Of a DNA stretch of 64,000 bases, positions 26,695-35,828 are shown one piece after another. The stretch is from Xanthobacteraceae bacterium (GTDB lineage Bacteria > Pseudomonadota > Alphaproteobacteria > Rhizobiales > Xanthobacteraceae). A program made the translations under genes and the position numbers. Location: contig CP075369.1 in the NCBI GenBank assembly GCA_019454205.1, positions 558,001-622,000 on the forward strand, given 5' to 3'. Position 1 is the first letter of the stretch, and each line of letters begins with the position of its first letter. The notes under the pieces are model-generated. The model ran no database searches, was not told where the DNA came from, and saw only the letters and a list, made by a program, of their open reading frames with translations.

Positions 26695-27786
26695 ATGCGT
26701 TCGAGAGTTCTGAAGGCGTTCGGTCGGGCCGTTACGATATCGGCCTTTGCACTTGCTGCGGTGTTTTCGGCGCCGATAGCATCGGCAAAAGATAAGTTCG
26801 TTTTTGCTTGGCCTTCGGCGATTAACTCCGGCGTCGCGAATTTCACGTTTGCTAAGGCCCTTGGCTTCTTCGAGGACGAAGGACTCGATGTCGAGCTGAT
26901 TGTTCTAGCGGGTTCCGGCGTCATCATTCCGCAGCTTCTCCAAGGCTCGATTCACACTGCCTACGCCTCACTGGAACCGATTCCGATTTCGCGCCAAGAA
27001 GGTAAGCCGAACTTCCCGATCCGTTTCGCTTACAATTATCTGCCGCGTTCGATTTGGGAGTTAGCCGTACTCGACGAAAGCAGGATCAAAACTTTCGCTG
27101 ATCTGAACGGCTCGACCATTGGTTTTGTTGCGCTCACCTCGGGTAATATCGCGATGACGCAGGCGATGGCACAAAACCAAGGCGTCGACTGGAAAACAGT
27201 ACAGAAAATCGGTGTTGGTTCAGGAGTACCCGCGTTTGAGGCTCTCCGTCGCAAGCAAATCGACGCGCTCAATCTCTGGGATACGATGCATGTTGCGATC
27301 GAGCTGGGCGGCACAAAGATTCGCCGGATCGAGTTTCCGAAAGAGTATCAGGGCCTGCCGAGCCACGGCTTTCCTTACACCGACGAGATGATCAAGAAGC
27401 GCCCGGACCTCGTCATCAAATTCGGACGGGCTATGTCTCGAGGCGCAATCGCTTGCCAAGCAAATCTAGAAGGCTGCATTCGTTCATTCTGGAAAGAATA
27501 CCCGACGATGCGCCCGACTACAGGCACAGACGAAGAAAACATTAAACGCGAGATGGCAATCCTCAAGCCACGCCTTGAAAATCTGCTTTACGGGCGGGAT
27601 GAAAAGAATATCGGTGCTTTCACCGACAAGGAGTTTCAACTGATCGTCGAAGCGTTGAAGCTCGGCGGTCTAATTGAGCAGAACGCGAATATTCCGCTCA
27701 ACACGCTCTACACCAACGAATTTGTAGCTGAATACAATCGCTTTAGCCGCGACGACGTGGTGAAGAAGGCGAAGGCATACAAGTAA
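26695..27786 (+). CDS. ABC transporter substrate-binding protein (NMT1/SsuA type)
   Basis: The 363-residue protein begins with a signal peptide (residues about 1-31, ending ASA) and then an NMT1/THI5-like fold, with GSGVIIPQLLQGSIHTAYA and GFVALTSGNIAMTQAMA. These periplasmic proteins bind taurine, sulfonates, nitrate, pyrimidine precursors or aromatic compounds. GGAGGGG precedes the ATG. It starts an operon with an ATPase, a permease and an IclR regulator. The adjacent 41-bp operator-like site also found before the DUF917 gene suggests this importer feeds module 1. Confidence 0.85.
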   Translation: MRSRVLKAFGRAVTISAFALAAVFSAPIASAKDKFVFAWPSAINSGVANFTFAKALGFFEDEGLDVELIVLAGSGVIIPQLLQGSIHTAYASLEPIPISRQEGKPNFPIRFAYNYLPRSIWELAVLDESRIKTFADLNGSTIGFVALTSGNIAMTQAMAQNQGVDWKTVQKIGVGSGVPAFEALRRKQIDALNLWDTMHVAIELGGTKIRRIEFPKEYQGLPSHGFPYTDEMIKKRPDLVIKFGRAMSRGAIACQANLEGCIRSFWKEYPTMRPTTGTDEENIKREMAILKPRLENLLYGRDEKNIGAFTDKEFQLIVEALKLGGLIEQNANIPLNTLYTNEFVAEYNRFSRDDVVKKAKAYK

Positions 27787-27811
27787 GCAGCCTAAAATCC
27801 ATCGGCAATCT

Positions 27812-28588
27812 ATGGCAAACGTTCCAACACTTGGTATCAACGGAATCTCGGTCGTCTATCAGACCACGCAGGGCCCACTTCTGGCCCTGCGTGATCTCGA
27901 CCTCAACGTCGAGAAGGGACAATTCGTTGCTGTGATCGGCTCGTCAGGTTGCGGCAAGTCCACTTTGCTTCGGGTTGTGAGCGGATTAATGCCGGTGTCA
28001 GTGGGAACCGCAAAACTGTCGGGGTCTCCTATAGCTGGCCCTAGATCCGATGTTGGAATCGTTTTTCAGCAGCCGACGCTCTTGCCGTGGAAAACTATAA
28101 TCGAGAACGTGCTAATTCCTATTCGTGCACTCGGGCTGCCGACAGCAGATTACCGTGCAAAAGCGCAAGAATTACTTGACCTAGTAGGCCTCGGTAAGTT
28201 TTCCAATCATCTTCCGCGCGAGCTTTCTGGTGGAATGCAACAGCGAGCAGGGATTGCGCGCGGTCTCATTCATGACCCGGCCGTTCTTTTGATGGATGAA
28301 CCGTTTGCCGCTCTCGACGCATTAACGCGGGAGCGCATGACGATGGAACTGCAATCTATTTGGCTCAACACACGAAAGACTGTTGTCTTTATTACTCATT
28401 CGATTCCCGAAGCAGTATTCCTAGCAGATAAGATCGTCGTATTATCCGGCCGGCCGGGAACAAAGATCTTGGAAGTTCCGGTTGATATTGAAAGGCCGCG
28501 TACACTTGACACGTTGGCCAGTCCCGAGTTCGGCAAAATCGCAAATCAGTTGCGACAGATGCTCGGCGCCAGCTCTGCAATGCATTGA
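27812..28588 (+). CDS. ABC transporter ATP-binding protein (SsuB/TauB type)
   Basis: The 258-residue ATPase has Walker A GSSGCGKST (residues 43-51), signature LSGGMQQR and Walker B VLLMDEPFAALDALTRE. The sequence around GIVFQQPTLLPWKTIIENV is typical of the nitrate/sulfonate/taurine importer class. It energises uptake by the adjacent permease and binding protein. Its stop overlaps the start region of the permease (TGATG), indicating a single transcript. Confidence 0.9.
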   Translation: MANVPTLGINGISVVYQTTQGPLLALRDLDLNVEKGQFVAVIGSSGCGKSTLLRVVSGLMPVSVGTAKLSGSPIAGPRSDVGIVFQQPTLLPWKTIIENVLIPIRALGLPTADYRAKAQELLDLVGLGKFSNHLPRELSGGMQQRAGIARGLIHDPAVLLMDEPFAALDALTRERMTMELQSIWLNTRKTVVFITHSIPEAVFLADKIVVLSGRPGTKILEVPVDIERPRTLDTLASPEFGKIANQLRQMLGASSAMH

Positions 28589-29382
28589 TGGTGAGCGGAA
28601 TGGCGAAGCTTAAATCCTACTCTATATCCGTCATCTCTATAATCTGCTTTTTCTTTATTTGGCATTTCGGCGTTAAGTGGTCCGGCGTTCCCAACTATCT
28701 TCTGCCGGGTCCGATCGAGGTCGCAAAATCGGCGTGGGTGCTCTACTCCAGCGGCCTGATTTTTCCTCATATCGGCATAACGGTATTGCAGATGCTTCTA
28801 GGGTACTTCCTGGGATGTATCATTGCATTTCTCTTGGGCGCGTTAGTCGCAGAGTTCGTACTCGCTGAACGGATTGTATTTCCGTATGTCGTCGGTTTTC
28901 AGTCGATGCCAAAAGTGGCGCTGGCACCATTACTCTTAGTTTGGTTTGGCTTTGGCATGACTTTTAAGGTCGTGCTGGTAGCACTCATTTGTTTCTTCCC
29001 AATGTTCATCAACACCATGACGGGGCTACGTTCGGCCAATCCAGATTTGGTTGACCTGTATCGCGCTTTCTCCGCGCCTCGTTGGCTGATTTTCTGGGAT
29101 GTCAAACTGCCGAGCGCTGCAAACTCGATCTTCGCCGGGCTGCAGATAAGCATTGTACTTGGGCTGATCGGAACGGTTGTAGGCGAATTTCTAGCCGCCC
29201 GTCAGGGCCTGGGACATCTAATTCAGTCATCTTCGATGAATTTTGATGTTGGTGCAATGTTCACGTCCGTTTTCACGCTTTCTCTAATTGGCGTCTCAGC
29301 GAATTTTGTTGTCCGCTCCATTTATCGAAAAGTTGTCTACTGGGAAAAGCCAGCTTTTACCGCAACTGTCTCGGGCCACTAA
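28588..29382 (+). CDS. ABC transporter permease (SsuC/TauC type)
   Basis: The 264-residue inner membrane protein has about six hydrophobic helices and the binding-protein-dependent permease loop with LYRAFSAPRWLIFWDVKLPSA, which docks on the ATPase. I chose ATG 28588, which overlaps the stop of the ATPase gene; an in-frame TTG one codon earlier is less likely. It completes the importer encoded from 26695. Confidence 0.88.
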   Translation: MVSGMAKLKSYSISVISIICFFFIWHFGVKWSGVPNYLLPGPIEVAKSAWVLYSSGLIFPHIGITVLQMLLGYFLGCIIAFLLGALVAEFVLAERIVFPYVVGFQSMPKVALAPLLLVWFGFGMTFKVVLVALICFFPMFINTMTGLRSANPDLVDLYRAFSAPRWLIFWDVKLPSAANSIFAGLQISIVLGLIGTVVGEFLAARQGLGHLIQSSSMNFDVGAMFTSVFTLSLIGVSANFVVRSIYRKVVYWEKPAFTATVSGH

Positions 29383-29391
29383 AGGCTAGTC

Positions 29392-30192
29392 ATGTCTATC
29401 AATCAGTCTCTATGGCATGGTCTGAAGATACTCAGAACGATCGCAGAGCATGGCCCGGAGCTCGGAGTGCGCGAGGTCGCGCGCTTGCTGTCATTGGACA
29501 AAAGCAAGGCCTCGCGTCTCTTGTTGACGCTCGCCGAAGATGGATTTCTAGAGCAGAATCCGGCTACGCGCCGCTATCGCGTCGGAGCAACAACATTTGA
29601 GATTGGTCAGAAATACACACGCGCTAATCCACTTTACAGCGCATGCCACGACGATCTGCATGAATTGGCGGAAAAGGAAAATCTAAACGTTTATCTTGGC
29701 GTCCGATCGAATATCGTAATGCTTTATCTCTACGCTATTCAGGGGGCGCAGCCTTATGTGTTTCGTATCAACACCGGCGTTACAGGTCAGCTACACACTA
29801 CTGCTGCAGGAAAGGTGTTGCTTGCGGCGATGAGTGACGATGAACTGCAGGTCCTGCTGCCAAAACTCTCACTCAATCGCCTTACGCCGTACAGTATTGT
29901 AAACACACGAGCTTTGATCGCCGATATTCGTGCCACGAGAACTCGCGGCTATTCGGTATCCGATGAGGAAAACCTCGTCGATATTTTTGCGGTCGGATGT
30001 CCAATCCGTGACGCATCGGGTTCGGTCGTCGCCGCCGTGAGCTCTGCCATATACAAGCAGGGCCAAGACAAAGCGTTCTTCAAGCACATGCAGGAAGTAA
30101 CCGAGCGCTGCGCTGCCATCATCTCCGCAAAGCAGGGTGCTTTGCCCGGGCCAGCATTCGGTGACTTCGGTCGAAAGATACCGGCTGCCTGA
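29392..30192 (+). CDS. IclR family transcriptional regulator 1
   Basis: A 266-residue regulator. The N-terminal winged helix (about 8-70) includes LGVREVARLLSLDKSKASRLLLTL, and the C-terminal effector domain (about 80-250) has TAAGKVLLAAMSDDEL and GYSVSDEENLVDIFAVGCPI. IclR proteins usually control catabolic operons in response to a pathway metabolite. The gene lies 9 bases after the permease. It probably acts at the shared 41-bp sites at 16853 and 26641, although the regulator at 41975 cannot be ruled out. Confidence 0.88.
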   Translation: MSINQSLWHGLKILRTIAEHGPELGVREVARLLSLDKSKASRLLLTLAEDGFLEQNPATRRYRVGATTFEIGQKYTRANPLYSACHDDLHELAEKENLNVYLGVRSNIVMLYLYAIQGAQPYVFRINTGVTGQLHTTAAGKVLLAAMSDDELQVLLPKLSLNRLTPYSIVNTRALIADIRATRTRGYSVSDEENLVDIFAVGCPIRDASGSVVAAVSSAIYKQGQDKAFFKHMQEVTERCAAIISAKQGALPGPAFGDFGRKIPAA

Positions 30193-30238
30193 ATTGCTAA
30201 CCTGGCACTGGTGTCCTGCAAAACAAGGAAAATAACAA

Positions 30239-30871
30239 ATGAAAATTGATCCGGCACCGTTGCAGCCCCAGGAAATATATCGACTACTCACTGGTATTGT
30301 AGTGCCGCGTCCAATTGCTTGGGTAACGACGCACTCGGCTGAAGGCATTGTCAATTTGGCGCCATTCAGTTGCTTTACCTTTGTGTCTTCGAGTCCTCCG
30401 ATGCTCGGCATCAACGTCGGGTTACGCGACGGTAGTCAGAAAGACACTGGTCGAAATATTCTTGAGCAGAAAAGTTTCGTTGTGAATATCGGCGACGAGA
30501 CAATGATCGAGCAAATTCACCTTAGTGCTGTCGCGCATCCACACAACGTTAGCGAAACTACCTTGCTCGGTTTGAAGACGGTGCCCAGTGACCACATTCC
30601 CGTCCCGCGCCTCGCTGACACGCCAGTAAGTATGGAATGCGTCCTTAGACACGACATCGCTTTTGGTAGATCAGGTTCGAAGTTTCTTGTAGGCGAAGTG
30701 CTGGCCTTTCACATCCGTGACGGCCTGTGTAAGAACAACAAGATCGATACGCGTGCCTTGCGGCCTGCATGCCGTATCGGCGGACCTAATTACGCGGGTC
30801 TTGGTGAGATTGTTTCGATGGCCAAGGTTGCAAGCGTTGCAACGGGACCGAGCGATTACGTTGAGAAGTAA
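30239..30871 (+). CDS. Flavin reductase-like FMN-binding protein
   Basis: The 210-residue protein belongs to the flavin reductase-like split-barrel family, with RLLTGIVVPRPIAWVTT near the N-terminus and NLAPFSCFTFVSSSPPMLGI around residue 45. Such proteins bind FMN and use NAD(P)H to make reduced flavin, or act as flavoproteins of unknown role. It could supply FMNH2 if any LLM protein here is a two-component monooxygenase, which is the main alternative to F420 dependence. It lies 46 bases after the IclR gene in the same direction. Confidence 0.78.
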   Translation: MKIDPAPLQPQEIYRLLTGIVVPRPIAWVTTHSAEGIVNLAPFSCFTFVSSSPPMLGINVGLRDGSQKDTGRNILEQKSFVVNIGDETMIEQIHLSAVAHPHNVSETTLLGLKTVPSDHIPVPRLADTPVSMECVLRHDIAFGRSGSKFLVGEVLAFHIRDGLCKNNKIDTRALRPACRIGGPNYAGLGEIVSMAKVASVATGPSDYVEK

Positions 30872-30981
30872 GCGCCCATCTGACGACTTTTAGCGATTGA
30901 AACTGCTGAATATTGAGATATCCGAGCGCCACCGCACTTCTTGACGGTGAAGCGAGCCGCTGCCTATAAATAATAAATCTA

Positions 30982-31006
30982 GAACACTGTTCCTAAAAAA
31001 GGAACA
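30982..31006 (+). promoter_or_regulatory. GAAC/GTTC operator-like palindrome, copy 1
   Basis: GAACACTGTTC runs into TGTTCCTAAAAAAGGAACA, a perfect TGTTCC/GGAACA inverted repeat with a 7-base AT-rich spacer (30988-31006). The overall pattern is GAAC-N3-GTTC-N9-GAAC. The same pattern occurs at 42855-42879. The site is 45 bases before the M24 gene that opens the F420 operon. The likely binder is an IclR protein, probably the one at 41975, since GGAA/TTCC palindromes are known for E. coli IclR. Confidence 0.68.
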
Positions 31007-31050
31007 CTAAGGTTCTATTCGATGGATTTTCATTATAGGGAACGCCGTAA

Positions 31051-32238
31051 ATGCTAATGAACGCCGACCGGCTCCTTGCTGGCATGAAGCATGGCGGTCT
31101 CGATGCTTTGGTCGCGACAACGCCGGAGAATGTCACTTACACGAGCGGCTTCTGGGCGATGAGTCAGTGGATTCGCCGTGGACCGCAGGCTTATGTTCTG
31201 ACGCCGGCAGCTAATCTCGATGACGCAGTGGCCATCACGAGTACGGGTCTCGTCGATCTCGCGGCTGATCCTGAAGTCTGGGTCAAAGATGTGCGCAGGT
31301 TTGGAAAGTTCATCGTCAATGCCACACCAGGGGTGACGCTTGCGGGTCACGACAAGCGCATCCAGGAAATCCTCGATCAAGAAGATGACGGCGATGCCGT
31401 TGGTTCTCTCGCAAGGGCCATCAAGGACCGCGGGCTCCAGTCCGCAACGATCGGGATCGACGAAATCGGCATACTTCCGGAGTACTGGGACAAGCTTGCT
31501 GAACTACTTCCAAACGCGAAGCTAGTGAGAGCGTCAAGCGTGTTTCGCTACGCGCGTGCCATCAAGACGAAGGAAGAGATCAGCCGCCTCCGTAAATCAG
31601 CTCAGATCGCCGACATGTCGATCACCGCGGCGCTCGACATCGCCCGCGAGGGCAAAACCGAAATGGATCTTGCACGCGCGTTTCACTGCAAGACGATCGA
31701 GGAAGGTGGCCTGCCGGTGCTCGGTTGCATCGGCGTGGGCGATCGCGGTGCAATGACAAATGTGCAGCCGAACGACACGAAGATAAAGCGCGGTGCCATT
31801 ATCCGCTTCGACGTCGGCGGACGGTATCGCCACTACCGCGCGGACATAGCGCGCAACGGCATCATCGGTGAACCGGACCAGAAGACCATCCGCTATCACA
31901 ATGCGATCTGCGTCGGCATGTACAAGGCAATCGATATGATCAAGCCCGGTGTGAAAGTCGCAGATGTATTTGAGGCGGCGGTCGGAGCGGTGCAGCGCGA
32001 AGGCATCCCGCATTATCAACGCAGCCACATCGGCCATGGTATCGGCCTTGACGGTTACGACGCGCCGAATATTGCGCCTTCCAATTCCGAGAGCTTTGAG
32101 GAAGGTATGGTGATCTGCGTAGAAACTCCCTACTACGAAATGGGTTTCGCGGGTTTGCAGGTGGAAGATACGCTCGTCGTAACGCGCGATGGCGTCGACT
32201 CGTTCATGCTGACGAATGCGAAGCTGCGAGTAATCTGA
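31051..32238 (+). CDS. M24 family metallopeptidase/creatinase-like hydrolase
   Basis: The 395-residue protein has a creatinase-type N-terminal domain (residues 1-165) and a pita-bread M24 domain. All five metal ligands appear present: Asp in RFDVGG near 254, Asp in YRADIAR near 265, His in GHGIGL near 329, Glu in CVETPYY near 357 and Glu in QVEDTL near 371. Family members cleave Xaa-Pro bonds, and some instead open creatine or ectoine. In this catabolic operon an amide or amidine substrate is likelier than housekeeping proline peptides. It is first in the operon, and its stop overlaps the start of the PLP gene. Confidence 0.8.
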   Translation: MLMNADRLLAGMKHGGLDALVATTPENVTYTSGFWAMSQWIRRGPQAYVLTPAANLDDAVAITSTGLVDLAADPEVWVKDVRRFGKFIVNATPGVTLAGHDKRIQEILDQEDDGDAVGSLARAIKDRGLQSATIGIDEIGILPEYWDKLAELLPNAKLVRASSVFRYARAIKTKEEISRLRKSAQIADMSITAALDIAREGKTEMDLARAFHCKTIEEGGLPVLGCIGVGDRGAMTNVQPNDTKIKRGAIIRFDVGGRYRHYRADIARNGIIGEPDQKTIRYHNAICVGMYKAIDMIKPGVKVADVFEAAVGAVQREGIPHYQRSHIGHGIGLDGYDAPNIAPSNSESFEEGMVICVETPYYEMGFAGLQVEDTLVVTRDGVDSFMLTNAKLRVI

Positions 32239-33500
32239 TGGGCCATGCTGTCGGGCTGCAATGCGTCCGCTGCGCAACAGAATACGCTTTCGATCACTAC
32301 GATCGAGACTGCCCAAAGTGCCGTCCTAAGGTTCGCAGTAACCTCGTAGTCTCGTATGACAATTCGTTGAGGGTGAAGCGGGAGAAACCTGCAGCCAACG
32401 CGCCGCGAACGCTCTGGCGTTATGGCGACGTGCTTCCTGTTTCCCCGAGCGAGGCTGTTAGTCTCGGTGAGGGTTACAGTCCTCTTCACAGGCTCGAAAC
32501 GATCGCTTCCGCGCTAGGCATGAAGAATGTCTATGGAAAGGACGAGAGCAGAAATCCTACTTGGTCCTTCAAAGATCGCCTTGCTTGTCTTGCGGTATCT
32601 TCGGCAAAGAAACTCAGCGCGAAAGTGATCGTATCGAGTTCGTCCGGAAATGCAGGAGCTGCCGCGGCGGCTTACGCCGCGAAGGCAAAAATTCCCTGTG
32701 TAGTATTCACGTTCAAGGGAACGAGCGGTCCTATGTTGCATCAAATGCGCGCTTATGGCGCGCAGGTGATTGCGGTCGAAAACAAGAAAGACCGTTGGAC
32801 TCTCATGGAGCACGCAGTGCGGAATTTCGGATGGTTTCCGACGTCGCCCTTCTTCGGTCCGGTTGCTGGCAGCAATCCGCTCGGCATCGACGGCTACAAG
32901 ACACTTGCTTATGAAATTGCGGAGCAACTGGATTGGCGCGTTCCCGACTGGTGTGTGCTCCCGGTCTGCTACGGCGATGCCCTCGTAGGTATGTGGCGAG
33001 GTTTCGAAGACATGATGGCCTTCGGATGGACCGACCGGATGCCGCGCTTCGCCGCGGCTGAAATTTACGGTTCGCTCGAGCGTGCGATGGCCGAGAATGC
33101 TGACGCTCCGAACGACATGCCGAAAACGCACGACACCGTCGCCGTTTCCATCGGTGCGACGCAGGCAACGCATCAGGCGCTCTATATCCTCCGCCGTTCG
33201 AGGGGAGTCGCGATGACTGTTACGAACGACGAAATGATGCGTTGGCAAAGCCGACTCGCAGGCGAGGAAGGGCTTTATGTCGAGCCGTCCTCAGCAGCGA
33301 CCCTCGTTGCGGTCGAGAGGCTCAAAGAGCGTGGGGCGATCACTGCGAAAGAAACGGTGGTCACGCTGCTGACCGCCAGCGGTTTGAAGGATACCGCGAC
33401 GACGGCGAAGTATCAGGACGAGTTGATCACCGTGCCTGGAGACTTCGACGAAGCCATACGCAATCTCGTCAAGCGCAACATCTTTCCGTCGGCGAGGTAG
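32238..33500 (+). CDS. Threonine synthase-like PLP-dependent enzyme
   Basis: The 420-residue protein has an N-terminal zinc ribbon (CVRC near 9-12, CPKC near 25-28) and a fold-type II PLP domain. The Schiff-base lysine is Lys112 in WSFKDR, and SSSGNAGAAAAAYAA is the phosphate loop. Threonine synthase homologues with this ribbon often carry out beta-elimination or replacement on other amino acids, such as diaminopropionate or substituted serine. Its place between an M24 hydrolase and a Mo hydroxylase argues for a catabolic lyase rather than threonine synthesis. The reaction is not known. Confidence 0.78.
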   Translation: MGHAVGLQCVRCATEYAFDHYDRDCPKCRPKVRSNLVVSYDNSLRVKREKPAANAPRTLWRYGDVLPVSPSEAVSLGEGYSPLHRLETIASALGMKNVYGKDESRNPTWSFKDRLACLAVSSAKKLSAKVIVSSSSGNAGAAAAAYAAKAKIPCVVFTFKGTSGPMLHQMRAYGAQVIAVENKKDRWTLMEHAVRNFGWFPTSPFFGPVAGSNPLGIDGYKTLAYEIAEQLDWRVPDWCVLPVCYGDALVGMWRGFEDMMAFGWTDRMPRFAAAEIYGSLERAMAENADAPNDMPKTHDTVAVSIGATQATHQALYILRRSRGVAMTVTNDEMMRWQSRLAGEEGLYVEPSSAATLVAVERLKERGAITAKETVVTLLTASGLKDTATTAKYQDELITVPGDFDEAIRNLVKRNIFPSAR

Positions 33501-33556
33501 CGGTTTGCTTATCAGCGCATTTCATATTTTGTGGCAGGCAAGGCCGGGGGTCGTCG

Positions 33557-35824
33557 ATGTCTAGTCGCGCCTCGGCTCCACAGTCCGACTTCGTGGATAA
33601 GGTCACAGGCCGTACGGAATACATCACCGATGTCGAAGTGCCGGGAATGGTCCACGGCAAGATCCTGCGCAGTCCACACCCGCACGCCGTAATAAAGAGT
33701 ATCGATGCTACCGCGGCCCTCGCTATTCCGGGCGTGATCGAAGTCCTGACCGGCGCGGATGTTGCGTCCTTGAACAATCATTGGGGTCTCTTTCTAAAAG
33801 ACCGGCCGGTGATTGCAATTGATTGCGTCCGCTACGTCGGCGAGCCGGTGGCGATAGTGGCAGCCGAAGACGAGCGCATTGCGGAAGAAGCGGTCGAAGC
33901 CATCTCAGTCGGATATGAGATCTTGCCCTTTGTTACCGAAGCCTCTGAAGCCCTTGAGCCGTCCGCACCCCTCGTTCATGAAAAGCACGAGACTATCAAG
34001 GATTTCTACTTCAAAGGCGAAGCGAAACCGGTAGCCGGAACGAATATATTTCAGCGCTACGGCTACGAACACGGCGACGTCGAAAAGGCGTTCTCGCAAG
34101 CAGACCGCTGCTTCGATGCCAAGTACGAATTTCCAATGGTCTTCCACTACGCAATGGAGCCGCATTGCGTAATTGCATCGTTCCATGGCGACAGCCTTAC
34201 CGTGTGGAGTTGCGGCCAGGCGCCGACGGCTATTCAGAAAGTCCTTTCGCGCGTCTTCGAAATGCCGCTCGCGCGTATCCGCGTGATCTCGCCGAATGTC
34301 GGTGGCGGCTTTGGCGGTAAGGCTTCGGTGAAAATCGATCCGCTGGTTGCAGCGCTCGCGTGGAAAGTGCGTCGGCCGGTTCGCGTATGTCTTTCCATTT
34401 CCGAGTCGATGCTGACCGCGCGCCGCTTGAGCGCAACCATTTATGTCAAAACCGGAGTGCGGAGCGACGGCACAATCCTCGCGAAATCGGTTCGCGTCTT
34501 GATGAATGGCGGCGCTTACGCAGACACGGGCCCCGCTGTAGCTGTGAAGGCAGCCAACCGCGCGATTGGTCCGTACCGAATACCGAACCTGAAACTTGAG
34601 AGCGCCGCGGTCTACACGAACACCGTTCCTGGCGCCGCCTTCCGGTCTATCGGCGGACCGCAAGCGGTCTGGGCTTCAGAGTCGCAAATGGATGAGATTG
34701 CGGAAGCGCTGAATCTCGATCCGATCGAGCTTCGCAATCGTAATTTGCTTCGTCGCGGGGAGCATGTGCGGCCGGATCTTCGTCCGATCGATGTCGAAAT
34801 GGGTGAAGCCATGGATATCGCGAACCAGGAAATGAAACGGCTTCGTGCTCTGGACGACGAACGAAAGACGTATTGCGGCACCGCGCTCGGAATTTCCGAT
34901 CCCGGAATCATGGCAGTGTCGTCGGTCCTTATGCGACTCAAAATTGACGGCTCGGTCGCGGTGGTCTCGAACAGCGTCGAGATCGGGCAAGGCGTGCGCG
35001 AGGTGCTTCGCAAACTCGCCGCAGAACAATTGAAACAACCGGCCCGTGCAATCGAGGTGCTCACGCCAGATACGGCAATTGCGCCGTTCGATTGGGGAAC
35101 GGGCGCAAGCCGCTCGTCGCTGATGATGGGTCTCGCAATAGAAGACGCCGCACAGGACATCAAACGTCAGGTAGCGGAAATTGCCGGCGTGGTGCTTGAC
35201 GTCGATCCGCAGTCGGTTGAATTGTGCGAGGGCGGCATTACGGTGGGAAACCAAAAGAAAACGTTCAGTGAACTTCTTCACGCGTATTTCGGTATCGACA
35301 GCGGCGAGATTGTAAGCGTCGGCCGCGTCTCGCCCCATTCGAAAAACGGCCGACTCGTACAAGCGCCGCTGTTCTGGGAAACCGCGGCCGGCCAATGCGC
35401 TGTCGCGGTCGACGAGGACACCGGCGAGATCAAAGTGCGCCACTACGTAAGCGTTGCCGATGTAGGTCGCGCAGTGAATCGCGCTGGCGCGGAAGGCCAG
35501 GACGAAGGCGCGTCAGTGATGGGACTTGGTCACACGCTAAGCGAGGAACTCGTCTATCAGGACGGTCAGCCGATCAATGCAACGATGATCGACTATCACG
35601 TTCCGACTATTGACGAAGTGCCGAAGAATTTCGTCACGGTTCTGATCGAAAGCGGTACGGGACCTGGACCCGGAGGAATGCGCGGCATGGGCGAGGGCGC
35701 AATCCTTCCCGTCGCGCCCGCGGTCGCAAATGCGCTTGCTGCCGGTTACGGCGTCAGAATTCGCGACTTGCCTTTGACCCCTGAGCGCGTGTGGCGCGCA
35801 ATCCGCGACAAGAAGGGGCGCTAA
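33557..35824 (+). CDS. Mo hydroxylase C, molybdopterin-binding subunit
   Basis: The 755-residue large subunit of the xanthine dehydrogenase family has GGGFGGKAS near residue 249 and the catalytic Glu in MRGMGEGAI near 713. The substrate loop reads AAFRSIGGPQ, so it is not a CO dehydrogenase. I chose the ATG at 33557, 57 bases after the PLP gene, because the frame upstream overlaps that gene and is not family-like. The sequence diverges from both the A/E and the B/D pairs, making this the one unpaired enzyme. It is followed by CoxG-like, FAD and FeS genes. Confidence 0.88.
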   Translation: MSSRASAPQSDFVDKVTGRTEYITDVEVPGMVHGKILRSPHPHAVIKSIDATAALAIPGVIEVLTGADVASLNNHWGLFLKDRPVIAIDCVRYVGEPVAIVAAEDERIAEEAVEAISVGYEILPFVTEASEALEPSAPLVHEKHETIKDFYFKGEAKPVAGTNIFQRYGYEHGDVEKAFSQADRCFDAKYEFPMVFHYAMEPHCVIASFHGDSLTVWSCGQAPTAIQKVLSRVFEMPLARIRVISPNVGGGFGGKASVKIDPLVAALAWKVRRPVRVCLSISESMLTARRLSATIYVKTGVRSDGTILAKSVRVLMNGGAYADTGPAVAVKAANRAIGPYRIPNLKLESAAVYTNTVPGAAFRSIGGPQAVWASESQMDEIAEALNLDPIELRNRNLLRRGEHVRPDLRPIDVEMGEAMDIANQEMKRLRALDDERKTYCGTALGISDPGIMAVSSVLMRLKIDGSVAVVSNSVEIGQGVREVLRKLAAEQLKQPARAIEVLTPDTAIAPFDWGTGASRSSLMMGLAIEDAAQDIKRQVAEIAGVVLDVDPQSVELCEGGITVGNQKKTFSELLHAYFGIDSGEIVSVGRVSPHSKNGRLVQAPLFWETAAGQCAVAVDEDTGEIKVRHYVSVADVGRAVNRAGAEGQDEGASVMGLGHTLSEELVYQDGQPINATMIDYHVPTIDEVPKNFVTVLIESGTGPGPGGMRGMGEGAILPVAPAVANALAAGYGVRIRDLPLTPERVWRAIRDKKGR

Positions 35825-35828
35825 AAAA

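Noticed and set aside
30900..30930. TATTGAGATAT as a third copy of the 41-bp operator
   Set aside because: Only one TTGAGA half-site is present, without the inverted half or the 21-base repeat.
31597..32316. Minus-strand frames of 100-290 residues opposite the M24, PLP and Mo genes
   Set aside because: They lie wholly opposite confident genes, have skewed amino-acid content and show no family motif.
32238..33500. Housekeeping threonine synthase (thrC)
   Set aside because: No other threonine gene is near, and the operon is catabolic. The fold is shared by several PLP lyases, so only a family-level call is given.
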